Made by a program: the position numbers and the translations under genes. Positions 16,801 through 23,805 of a DNA stretch of 48,794 bases are shown here, piece after piece. Origin of the DNA: Lachnospiraceae bacterium (lineage in GTDB: Bacteria; Bacillota; Clostridia; Lachnospirales; Lachnospiraceae); contig CAADTT010000112.1 of the NCBI GenBank assembly GCA_900752065.1, positions 1 through 48,794 of the forward strand. Reading direction: 5' to 3'. The notes beneath the pieces were generated by a model. The model saw nothing but the letters and a program-made list of their open reading frames with translations. It was not told the origin of the DNA and did no database searches. The stretch's first letter is position 1, and each line of letters starts with the position of its first letter.

Positions 16801-17319
16801 ATCAAATTCCTCATCCAACACAGGAACCGGAATGTCAAACCCATAAACCTCTTCCGATATCCCGTCGCTGTACGTCACGGTATCCGTCGTCGGCTGAAGA
16901 ATCTCCGCCCCGTCTTTTTGTGCATCCTCCGCTGTCCCTGCGAACAGATTTACAATGTTCTTGGAGGCCAGGCTCACATGGATCGTCATTTTACCGTTCT
17001 CGACGGTCAGAACGCCCCTTCCCTCATTTGCCTCGCTCACATGAAACATTCCGCTGTCCGTATCAAACTCCGCACTGTACACACCGTCGGCCAGCTCAGT
17101 GCCCGCCGCATCTGCCTTTTCGTCCTCGGAAGCTTCCTCTGTGCTCTCTGCTCCGGCCGTCTCCTCTGCCGTTTCCGCCTGCATCTCTTCTGCTGCCGTT
17201 TCCACTGTTTCCTCTGCCGCAGAAGACCCTTTTGTCTCCTCTCCGGAACCGCCGCATCCTGTAACCAGTGCAGCCGTCAAAGCGGCTGTACATAAAATCA
17301 CTGCCATTTTTCGTCTCAT
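16720..17319 (-). CDS. NEAT-like lipoprotein; C-terminal codons double as riboswitch
   Basis: 199 residues. Lipobox ALVTGC with Cys22, then an Ala/Glu/Thr-rich linker to about residue 75 and a beta-rich domain (DGVYSAEFDTDSGMFHV ... GKMTIHVSLASKNIVNLFAG ... TYSDGISEEVYGFDIPV ... EFDLALVGTKGK). The domain is distantly like the NEAT-type protein at 14190 and is a recurrent clostridial surface family of unproven ligand; heme or another tetrapyrrole is a guess from context. After GTKGK the C-terminus (QVKVLYELVTVSREAGR) is encoded by B12 riboswitch sequence, so it may be a non-homologous end acquired with the aptamer. A promoter (17371-17400) lies upstream. Confidence 0.8.
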   Translation of the reverse strand: MRRKMAVILCTAALTAALVTGCGGSGEETKGSSAAEETVETAAEEMQAETAEETAGAESTEEASEDEKADAAGTELADGVYSAEFDTDSGMFHVSEANEGRGVLTVENGKMTIHVSLASKNIVNLFAGTAEDAQKDGAEILQPTTDTVTYSDGISEEVYGFDIPVPVLDEEFDLALVGTKGKQVKVLYELVTVSREAGR

Positions 17320-17370
17320 TTTGTTTTTTCCTCTCTGCTTTTTTCAATTCCTGTCTGAATTTCCGCTCGT

Positions 17371-17400
17371 ATTATACTCCACAGCTATTCCCCTCGTCAA
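17371..17400 (-). promoter_or_regulatory. Promoter of the lipoprotein gene
   Basis: TTGACG (17400-17395) and TATAAT (17376-17371), spacer 18 bp, on the minus strand. Transcripts would read through the lipoprotein gene into the riboswitch and, when not terminated, into cbiK. Confidence 0.7.
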
Positions 17401-17450
17401 TGGCACTTTCCTTGCATTTTGTTCAATAATCGTTTCTCAGGCACAAAAGA

Positions 17451-18083
17451 TTACAGCTCCCTCTCCTGATAAAATTTCACAGAAAGCATCCACGATCCGG
17501 CAAATACCACAGTCCCGGCGGCAAGCAGTACCGGCGCCAGCCACTCCCGCAGCCCCAGAATGATCTCAGCCACATTCATGTCCGTCATCACTCCCAACGC
17601 ACCAAACAGACCGCAGACGGCAACCACAACTCCATAATACGCCATACGTCCCTTTTCTGTTCCCAGCTTAAAAACTGCCGGAAGCGTGATTCCCGGAACA
17701 ACCAGTCCCACAGCCAGCAGGGACAGAATGACTGACAGATAGGAGGATAACGAAAACCCTTCTGCCACACACAGCATATGCACCGCCTGGGACACTGCAC
17801 TTAAAAGTACGAACGCCGTCAGATAAAGCAGCGTGATCAGATACTTGGCAGTAACAATCTCCTTCCGCGTATAGGGAAACGTCTCTGCATACACCTGCCA
17901 TTTGCTCTTCTCATCATAAGCAAGCAGAGTCACCGGCATGATGCTTCCCAGTACGATCGGATAAAAGAGCATAAATATATTGTCTCCCACCGTATAACCT
18001 ACCGCAAATATCACGGCGATCAGCAGATACATCCGGCAATATTTATGAATCAGATAAAAATCCTTCATCAACAGTCCCTTCAT
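17451..18083 (-). CDS. ABC-2 family transporter permease (ABC2_membrane_5 type)
   Basis: 210 residues with six membrane segments. The opening MKGLLMKDFYLIHKYCRMYLL and the loop YDEKSKWQVYAETFPYTRKEIVTAKY are typical of the ABC2_membrane_5 family, which partners YtrA-regulated ATPases. It starts 2 bp after the stop of the ATPase gene. With the GntR regulator it forms a three-gene ytr-like operon; members often respond to cell-wall-active compounds, but the substrate here is unknown. Confidence 0.85.
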   Translation of the reverse strand: MKGLLMKDFYLIHKYCRMYLLIAVIFAVGYTVGDNIFMLFYPIVLGSIMPVTLLAYDEKSKWQVYAETFPYTRKEIVTAKYLITLLYLTAFVLLSAVSQAVHMLCVAEGFSLSSYLSVILSLLAVGLVVPGITLPAVFKLGTEKGRMAYYGVVVAVCGLFGALGVMTDMNVAEIILGLREWLAPVLLAAGTVVFAGSWMLSVKFYQEREL

Positions 18084-18084
18084 A

Positions 18085-18927
18085 CTAATGTTCCCCCTTT
18101 ACCATAAATACAAATAAATCTTCAATTCCAATCGGACTAACGCTCATCCACGACGGAACAGCCTTCCGCTCCACGATCGCCTCCACTCCGTAGGCGTTCT
18201 CCCTCTTCCCTTTCACCGCCGCCTGGTCCAGCTCCCGCAGCTCCTCCGCCGTACAGTGGATCACACCGTACTGTTCCAGCAGTACATCCTTCTCCTCACA
18301 GAGCAGCAGCTCGCCTTTGTGAAGAAACGCAATATAATCGCACAGCTTTTCCAGATCACTTACAATATGCGAGGATATCAAAATCGAATGGCTCTCATCT
18401 CTGGTGAACTCGCTGAGCATCTCGATCACTTCATCCCTCACCACCGGATCCAGCCCGCTGGTGGCTTCATCCAGGATCAGGAGCCTTGGATGGTGGGACA
18501 TGGCCACTGCGATTCCCAGCTTCATCTTCATTCCTCTGGAAAAGTCCTTAAACATTTTTTCCTCCGGAATTGAAAAGTTTTTTAAATACCTCCAATACGC
18601 CGCGCCATCCCAGTTTTTATAGGTATTTTTCATGATCCTGTCCACCTGCTTCGCCGTCAGGCACTCCGGGAATCCCACTTCATCCATCACCACACCTACT
18701 TCTTCCTTCATCAGCCGCATATCTGTCTGGCTATCCCGTCCCAGAATGGTGATACTGCCGGAATCCCTGCGGATGATATTCAGGATCAGCTTGATCGTCG
18801 TGCTCTTTCCTGCTCCGTTTTCTCCGATCAGTCCCATGATGCAGCCGCTTGGCAATGTAAGATTCAGATCATTTAACCGAAAATCTCTATATGTTTTTGT
18901 TAAATTTTTAATTTCGAGTGCATTCAT
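18085..18927 (-). CDS. ABC transporter ATP-binding protein (YtrB/BcrA-like)
   Basis: 280 residues with Walker A GENGAGKST, an FSRGMKMKLGIAVAM signature in place of LSGGQ, Walker B LLILDEATSGLDP and H-loop ISSHIVSDLE. The start at 18927 is chosen because AGGAGGATGGATGC precedes it; an upstream in-frame ATG at 19077 would overlap the regulator gene and add 50 unlikely residues. The 139-bp gap between regulator and ATPase is GC-rich and shows no feature I recognise. Confidence 0.9.
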   Translation of the reverse strand: MNALEIKNLTKTYRDFRLNDLNLTLPSGCIMGLIGENGAGKSTTIKLILNIIRRDSGSITILGRDSQTDMRLMKEEVGVVMDEVGFPECLTAKQVDRIMKNTYKNWDGAAYWRYLKNFSIPEEKMFKDFSRGMKMKLGIAVAMSHHPRLLILDEATSGLDPVVRDEVIEMLSEFTRDESHSILISSHIVSDLEKLCDYIAFLHKGELLLCEEKDVLLEQYGVIHCTAEELRELDQAAVKGKRENAYGVEAIVERKAVPSWMSVSPIGIEDLFVFMVKGEH

Positions 18928-19066
18928 GCATCCATCCTCCTGCTCTTCACTGATAAAATGCAGCTCCGGCCCGGAAGCCATTCCGCTCCCCTGCTTTTCT
19001 CCGCCGGATACTGTCTGGTCTTCCTCCGCTGGCGCCGCAATCCCTTTCACATCATTCTGCCAAATC

Positions 19067-19438
19067 TCAAGCCTCAAACAACAGATGAAACATCTCCAGG
19101 ATATCCTCTTTGCTCAGATTGCACGACGCCGCCAATTCCATGATCTTCTGCATATAATCCTCTATCTTTTTCAGATTTTCTTCTCTCAAAAGCTCCACAT
19201 TCTTCGGTGCCACAAAACATCCCTTCGCAGGCAGCGTGTAGATAAATCCTTCCTTTTCCAGCTCATCATATGCCCGCTTCGTCGTGACCACGCTGATCCT
19301 CAGATCCTTCGCCAGATTCCGGATGGAGGGCAGCGCCTCGTCCTCCCGCAGTGCACCGCTGATGATCTGGCTCTTGATCTGGGAATAAATCTGATCGTAA
19401 ATCGGCGCTCCGCTTTTATTATCAATAAATATTTTCAA
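19067..19438 (-). CDS. GntR-family (YtrA-type) transcriptional regulator
   Basis: 123 residues: winged helix at the N-terminus (IYDQIYSQIKSQIISGALREDEALPSIRNLAKDLRIS) followed by the short helical dimerisation tail of YtrA-type regulators. Translation probably starts at a TTG (19438) preceded by AGAGGTGAGCG; YtrA-like proteins begin at this point. It likely represses its own operon through the palindrome overlapping the promoter. Confidence 0.9.
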   Translation of the reverse strand: MKIFIDNKSGAPIYDQIYSQIKSQIISGALREDEALPSIRNLAKDLRISVVTTKRAYDELEKEGFIYTLPAKGCFVAPKNVELLREENLKKIEDYMQKIMELAASCNLSKEDILEMFHLLFEA

Positions 19439-19452
19439 TCGCTCACCTCTTT

Positions 19453-19493
19453 CTGTATATATACAGTATATACAGTTTAAACAGTTCTGTCAA
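19453..19493 (-). promoter_or_regulatory. Promoter and palindromic operator of the GntR operon
   Basis: TTGACA (19493-19488), 17-bp spacer and TATACT (19470-19465) on the minus strand. The perfect palindrome CTGTATATATACAG (19453-19466) overlaps the -10 and start site, and a further TATATACAG half follows. This is a likely autorepression site for the GntR protein. Confidence 0.75.
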
Positions 19494-19501
19494 TACTTAT
19501 T

Positions 19502-19943
19502 TTGTATGATTCCTCCTTATCCCACAAAGGACGGGAGCTGGATGCCGCCGTAGTGGAGGGCATCATCGAATCCCCCGAACTGACGGCGATACCAATCGTC
19601 GAGGACTCTCTCGTGCTCGTCTGCGGAAAAAATCATGAATTTTACTCAAAAAATGTAGTGTATGCTTCTCATCTGCAACAATGCCCTCGCCGTGATATCC
19701 CAGCGTCTGGTAACACATGAGTCGCTGCAGGGATCCGTAAAAGTTTTCCGTTATGAGACTGGTGGATGGGACCGGCATTTTAAACTGGTTTATTTAAAAA
19801 ATGCCTCCAACACAAAAAAACAGGCAGGCGGAAAATTTCTCTCCCCCGGCATTCAAAGCCTGGCGAATGTTCTGGAACGCTACCGCACCTTACATGCACC
19901 CTGGGAGATCCCTGCCTGCGTATTTAAAAATGATGTTCTATAG
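19502..19943 (+). pseudogene. Remnant of a LysR-family regulator
   Basis: Two fragments in different frames match successive parts of the LysR effector-binding domain. The first (ELDAAVVEGIIESPELTAIPIVEDSLVLVCGKNHEF, about 19530-19640) is the mid-domain strand pair. The second (NNALAVISQRLVTHESLQGSVKVFRYETGGWDRHFKLVYLKN ... FLSPGIQSL, from about 19670) is the C-terminal part. The DNA-binding N-terminus and about 40 residues between the fragments are missing and a frameshift separates them. It is the only plus-strand gene relic in this half of the window. Confidence 0.7.
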
Positions 19944-19944
19944 C

Positions 19945-19998
19945 AAAAACACTCCCCTTCCGGCACCGGTTTTTCCCGGTATACCAAAAAGGGGAGTG
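19945..19998 (-). terminator. Intrinsic terminator ending the fumarate operon
   Basis: On the minus strand CACTCCCC (19998-19991) pairs with GGGGAGTG (19957-19950), with an inner ACCGG/CCGGT stem, followed by TTTTT. It starts about 10 bp after the BFD gene stop. It is the first good terminator seen after the LDH/MDH promoter. Confidence 0.85.
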
Positions 19999-20008
19999 CT
20001 GTCACTCA

Positions 20009-20206
20009 TTATTTCATCATGATCTGTGAGATCGCATCCATGATCTTATCATGACATCCACCGCATCCTGTGGAGCAATGTGTCATTTTCTGCACATCAT
20101 CGAAGGCGCTCAGCACATCCTCAAACTTATCCAACTGGTGCACGGCATCCTCCACATCATGAAAAGAAACCTGCTTACAGTTACAAATCATTTCATTTCC
20201 TGTCAT
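20009..20206 (-). CDS. BFD-like [2Fe-2S] binding protein
   Basis: 65 residues with CNC at positions 8-10 and CSTGCGGC near 44-51, matching the four-cysteine [2Fe-2S] pattern of the BFD (bacterioferritin-associated ferredoxin) domain followed by its C-terminal helix. GGAGGTTGAAAA precedes the ATG at 20206. Such stand-alone small BFD proteins may carry electrons or act in Fe-S trafficking. As the last gene of the operon it could serve the many Fe-S proteins encoded upstream, which is inference. Confidence 0.85.
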   Translation of the reverse strand: MTGNEMICNCKQVSFHDVEDAVHQLDKFEDVLSAFDDVQKMTHCSTGCGGCHDKIMDAISQIMMK

Positions 20207-20226
20207 TTTTCAACCTCCTGATAAAG

Positions 20227-20922
20227 TCAAACCGCTTTCTTCCCCTCATCCTGTTTTGCAGGCGGGATGAACATGATAACAAATACCACCAGAAGCAGGA
20301 CGCACACCACCAGCGCTGACTTTTCCAGGAAAAGCCGGGTGATAAACGTGCCGACCACAGCGCCCAGAATAAAGAACAGGATGATCCCGTAATACTGGAA
20401 GCTCTTGCGGATGGCCTTCTTATCCCTGCTCACGTTGTAGCGGAAAAGCTGCTCTGTGGCGCTGCGGAGATTTCCTGTACACATGGTAGTGGCATAGGCG
20501 CTGCTTTCATGAAACGTGCGAAAGCTCTCTACCTGCATGGAACACACGAAAGACACCGCCACGTTGATCATGTCATCATATCTGCCGGAAGGAATAAAAG
20601 CGATGGTCCAGAGAACTGCAAACTCCAGAGCGATCACGATCTGCCGCCAGTGGATGACCGTCTGGTTGTGAAATTCCTTCTTCACCAGCTCCGCCACTAC
20701 AATCCCTGCCATAAATGCCAGGATGGGCGGTATATAATGCCCGAGCTTCGACCAGTTCCCGTCCGCAATATTGATTCCCAGCAGGACGATGTTTCCCGTC
20801 TGGGCATTTGCAAAAATACCTCCCCGGCATACATAGGTATATACGTCCAGGTATCCTCCCACAATGGCGAGAAGGATACCTGTGATGTAAGATTCCGAAG
20901 CCTGCTCATGTAAAATATTCAT
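20227..20922 (-). CDS. DUF1275 (YoaK-like) membrane protein
   Basis: 231 residues with six to seven membrane segments. The family hallmark GGYLDVYTYVCRGGIFANAQTGNIVLLG is present near residue 20, as is the central VESFRTFHESSAYATTMCTGNLRSATE repeat of the same motif. Function in the family is not established; transport is assumed. The start at 20922 matches the usual N-terminus and follows the fumarase beta stop by 13 bp without a clear ribosome binding site, so translation may depend on coupling. Confidence 0.85.
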   Translation of the reverse strand: MNILHEQASESYITGILLAIVGGYLDVYTYVCRGGIFANAQTGNIVLLGINIADGNWSKLGHYIPPILAFMAGIVVAELVKKEFHNQTVIHWRQIVIALEFAVLWTIAFIPSGRYDDMINVAVSFVCSMQVESFRTFHESSAYATTMCTGNLRSATEQLFRYNVSRDKKAIRKSFQYYGIILFFILGAVVGTFITRLFLEKSALVVCVLLLVVFVIMFIPPAKQDEGKKAV

Positions 20923-20935
20923 TATTAAACGGTTC

Positions 20936-21493
20936 TTATTCTTTTGTTGCCAGATACGCCGCTTTTCCTTCTTCATAGAGGTTATTCCCCTCACTGTCAA
21001 TGATCACCACCAGCGGCATATCCTCCACATATAGTTTTCTCAGAGCTTCTGCACCCAGATCCTCATACGCGATCAGCTCCGCTTTTTTGATGCATTTTGC
21101 CAGGAGCGCACCTGCCCCGCCGATCGCGCCAAAATACACACCGGTGTATTTCTTCATCGCTTCTACGACCTCCGGAAGTCTCGCCCCTTTGCCGATCATC
21201 CCTCTGGCGCCGACAGACATCATGGTAGGCGCATAAGCGTCCATACGGCCGCTGGTCGTGGGACCTGCAGAACCGATCACCTGTCCGGGCTTCGCCGGGG
21301 TGGGACCTACATAATAAATGGTGGCATCCGTAGGATCAAAGGGGATTTCCTCCCCCCGTGCCAGCGCCTCACACATCCTCTTATGGCCCGCATCTCTGGA
21401 TGTATAGATCGTTCCGGTAAGGTAAACGCTGTCACCTGCATGGAGAGTCTTTGCGAGCTCCTCTGTCAAAGGCAGTTGAATATGTTTTTCCAT
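20936..21493 (-). CDS. fumB: Class I fumarate hydratase, beta subunit
   Basis: 185 residues corresponding to the C-terminal half of class I fumarases. Motifs include AGDSVYLTGTIYTSRDAGHKRM, YYVGPTPAKPGQVIGSAGPTTSGRMD and a KGARLPEV segment. With the alpha subunit it forms an oxygen-sensitive [4Fe-4S] fumarase interconverting malate and fumarate. The gene starts 1 bp after the alpha stop. Gene symbol denotes the split beta subunit, not E. coli FumB. Confidence 0.93.
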   Translation of the reverse strand: MEKHIQLPLTEELAKTLHAGDSVYLTGTIYTSRDAGHKRMCEALARGEEIPFDPTDATIYYVGPTPAKPGQVIGSAGPTTSGRMDAYAPTMMSVGARGMIGKGARLPEVVEAMKKYTGVYFGAIGGAGALLAKCIKKAELIAYEDLGAEALRKLYVEDMPLVVIIDSEGNNLYEEGKAAYLATKE

Positions 21494-21494
21494 C

Positions 21495-22337
21495 TCAGAT
21501 CACCTCCGTCTTATGGCGTGTCACATGACAGTTAATATTTACTGCACAGGGCATCCCCGCAATATGGGTCGGCATCGTCTCAATGTTCAGCCCGATTGCC
21601 GTAGTCCTGCCGCCAAAGCCCTGGGGTCCGATGCCGAGCTGGTTGATCTTCTCCAGCATCTCCTTTTCCAGATCTGCATAGAACGGATCCGGGTTGGAGG
21701 AATCAATGGGACGCATCAGTGCCTTCTTCGCCAGAAGCGCGCACTTATCAAAGGTTCCCCCGATTCCTACGCCTACGACCATAGGCGGACAGGGGTTCGG
21801 TCCCGCCGTCTCTACCACCTCAAGAATAAAATCCTTGATTCCCTGCAATCCGTGGGAGGGCTTGAACATACGGATCATGCTCATGTTTTCGCTGCCGAAG
21901 CCTTTTGGTCCCACCGTCACCTTGATCTGCTCGCCCGGAACGATCTCGGTATAAAGCATCGCCGGTGTATTGTCTCCCGTATTTCCACGGCGTACCGGAT
22001 CTTTTACAACTGATTTCCTGAGATATCCCTTTGCATATCCGCGTCGCACGCCCTCGTCCACCGCTTCCGCCAGATTTCCTCCTGTGATATGCACATCCTG
22101 TCCGATCTCAAGGAATACACACGCCATTCCAGTATCCTGACAGATCGGCACACTCTCATTTTCCGCGATCTCAAAGTTTGTGATAATTTTGTCCAATACA
22201 CCCTGGGCAATCTCCCAGTCCTCACATGCACGGCACTGACGTATCGCACCCTGTACATCCTTCGGAAGATACTGGTTTGCCTCAATACATAATTTTTCCA
22301 CAACATCTGTAATCTGCTGTGCCTGAATCTCACGCAT
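21495..22337 (-). CDS. fumA: Class I fumarate hydratase, alpha subunit
   Basis: 280 residues, the catalytic N-terminal half of class I fumarase. Cluster-ligand cysteines lie in CQDTGMACVFL, GPNPCPPMVVGVGIGGTFDKCALLAKKAL and in the C-terminal INCHVTRH region. It hydrates fumarate or dehydrates malate. The start at 22337 has AGGAGGTGAGCGCATC before it; extended reading frames upstream run into the MITE-like element. The 35 bp between element and gene contain the ribosome binding site. Confidence 0.94.
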   Translation of the reverse strand: MREIQAQQITDVVEKLCIEANQYLPKDVQGAIRQCRACEDWEIAQGVLDKIITNFEIAENESVPICQDTGMACVFLEIGQDVHITGGNLAEAVDEGVRRGYAKGYLRKSVVKDPVRRGNTGDNTPAMLYTEIVPGEQIKVTVGPKGFGSENMSMIRMFKPSHGLQGIKDFILEVVETAGPNPCPPMVVGVGIGGTFDKCALLAKKALMRPIDSSNPDPFYADLEKEMLEKINQLGIGPQGFGGRTTAIGLNIETMPTHIAGMPCAVNINCHVTRHKTEVI

Positions 22338-22372
22338 GATGCGCTCACCTCCTGAATTTATAGTTTGTTTAT

Positions 22373-22536
22373 AGTAACAGTTCAGCCATGTCTGATAGTA
22401 TGGGCGAATCATGCTTGCATGAATGAGCACATAGTGTCAGACATGGACTGAGCACCTGAGCATGAGCAATCCGCTTGCATGGCAAGCTTTGAAGCACGAA
22501 GTGCGAGATTGCGAATGGTGCGGCTGAACTGTTACT
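22373..22536. mobile_element. MITE-like structured element, complete copy
   Basis: 164 bp bounded by perfect 15-bp inverted ends: AGTAACAGTTCAGCC (22373-22387) and GGCTGAACTGTTACT (22522-22536). GTTTAT occurs immediately outside both ends (22367-22372 and 22537-22542), as expected of a target-site duplication. Inside are a CATGTCTGATA/TGTCAGACATG arm containing CATGC/GCATG, and a GCAATC/GATTGC arm containing GCTTGC/GCAAGC and GCAC/GTGC hairpins. It carries no coding capacity. The same sequence begins again at 48683. It is inserted in the operon between the carrier gene and fumA, so its folded RNA may affect downstream expression. Confidence 0.85.
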
Positions 22537-22556
22537 GTTTATATGTTAAAAATTGA

Positions 22557-23720
22557 TCACAGGAATATTCCGATAAACTGGCAAGCCAGCACCACGATTA
22601 CCAGCGCCACCGGATAGGTCGCCGCATAAGCAGAAGCCACGTCGTCCGTCTCTGTCACACGGATCAGAGTTCCCAACGCCGGCGTACTGGTCATGCCGCC
22701 GCAAATGGAGCCCAGGGAATTGAAGAGGCTCAGCTTCAATACCCTCGCTGCAAACGCATAACCCAGCAGCATCGGAACCAGGGTCATCAGCGCTCCATAT
22801 AGGAAAAGAACCACTCCCTGCTCCTTCAGGATATCAATAAAGCCTGCTCCTGCCTGTGCGCCCGCACCCAAAAGAAACAGTGCCAGTCCAAATTCACGCA
22901 GACATTCCAGTACATGCTTCTCTACTTTTACACTCAATTTCCCGATATGTCCAAAATGCCCCAGGATCAGTCCTGCGATCAGGGGGCCGCCGGATGTTCC
23001 CAGCGCAAACACGGCGCCGCCGGGGAGCTGGATTTCAATCTTAGCCAGAATAATTCCCAGCACGATTGCCAGGGAAAATGGGAAAAATCCCATACTGTCC
23101 GCGTAAAACAGCTCTTCCTTTTTTGTCTTACGATAGTCTGTCACCTCTACATTTGCCGCCGCCTCGAATTTCGCCCGCTCTGCGGCCATATCCGTTTTCA
23201 GGATCTTCGGGATCAACTGCACAAAGAGCACAACTCCGATCACGCCAAAGGGATACGCAATGCCATATCCCACAGAAGCCGCGTCAGAACCGGTAGCCTC
23301 CAGCGCCGCCGCCAATCCCGGTGTACTTGTAAGCGCTCCCGCCATCATACCTACACTGATATCCGTAGGAATGCCGAAAACCTTTATGACAAGGGCGCAG
23401 GTCAGAGCGCCCGCCGCAATGATAATGATTCCCAGAAGAATATAGGAAGTTGCATTTACCTTAAAGTTACGGAAAAATTTGGGTCCTGCAATGAAACCTA
23501 CGGAAGTAACAAAACAGATCAGTCCCAACTCCCGGACCAGAGACGGAATCTCCACTCCGAAATGGCCGAATACCAGGGCTACCAGCAGGATACCCGCCGT
23601 CCCCAGTTCCAGGCCCTTGATTTTAATACTGCCTACCAGATATCCGATGACAGCAATCAAAAAAACCATCATCAGCGTATTGCTCATGATATTGTCCCGA
23701 AACCACTCCACAATAATCAT
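22557..23720 (-). CDS. AspT/YidE-family membrane exchanger (putative dicarboxylate carrier)
   Basis: 387 residues with about ten to twelve helices in two homologous halves, each with the AAEx signature: GMMAGALTSTPGLAAALE in the first and GSICGGMTSTPALGTLIR in the second. The family includes AspT, an aspartate:alanine exchanger, and YidE/YbjL duplications. The TrkA-type domains of long members are absent; only a short linker is present. GAAGGAGGAAATT precedes the ATG at 23720. Its place between fumarate reductase and fumarase suggests exchange of C4-dicarboxylates or aspartate/succinate. Confidence 0.85.
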   Translation of the reverse strand: MIIVEWFRDNIMSNTLMMVFLIAVIGYLVGSIKIKGLELGTAGILLVALVFGHFGVEIPSLVRELGLICFVTSVGFIAGPKFFRNFKVNATSYILLGIIIIAAGALTCALVIKVFGIPTDISVGMMAGALTSTPGLAAALEATGSDAASVGYGIAYPFGVIGVVLFVQLIPKILKTDMAAERAKFEAAANVEVTDYRKTKKEELFYADSMGFFPFSLAIVLGIILAKIEIQLPGGAVFALGTSGGPLIAGLILGHFGHIGKLSVKVEKHVLECLREFGLALFLLGAGAQAGAGFIDILKEQGVVLFLYGALMTLVPMLLGYAFAARVLKLSLFNSLGSICGGMTSTPALGTLIRVTETDDVASAYAATYPVALVIVVLACQFIGIFL

Positions 23721-23805
23721 AATTTCCTCCTTCACTTTGTGCTTTCCGAAGAGGAGCAGCCGCACCAGACAGAACGCATGCCGTTCCGGTGCAGCCGCCT
23801 ATACT

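Noticed and set aside
18928..19066. Possible N-terminal extension of the ABC ATPase to 19077
   Set aside because: A strong AGGAGG site precedes the ATG at 18927 and the extension would overlap the GntR gene with low-complexity sequence.
23721..23805. Gap between the fumarate reductase flavoprotein and carrier genes examined for a terminator
   Set aside because: Only a ribosome binding site is evident; no stem with T-run, so I keep the genes in one transcription unit.
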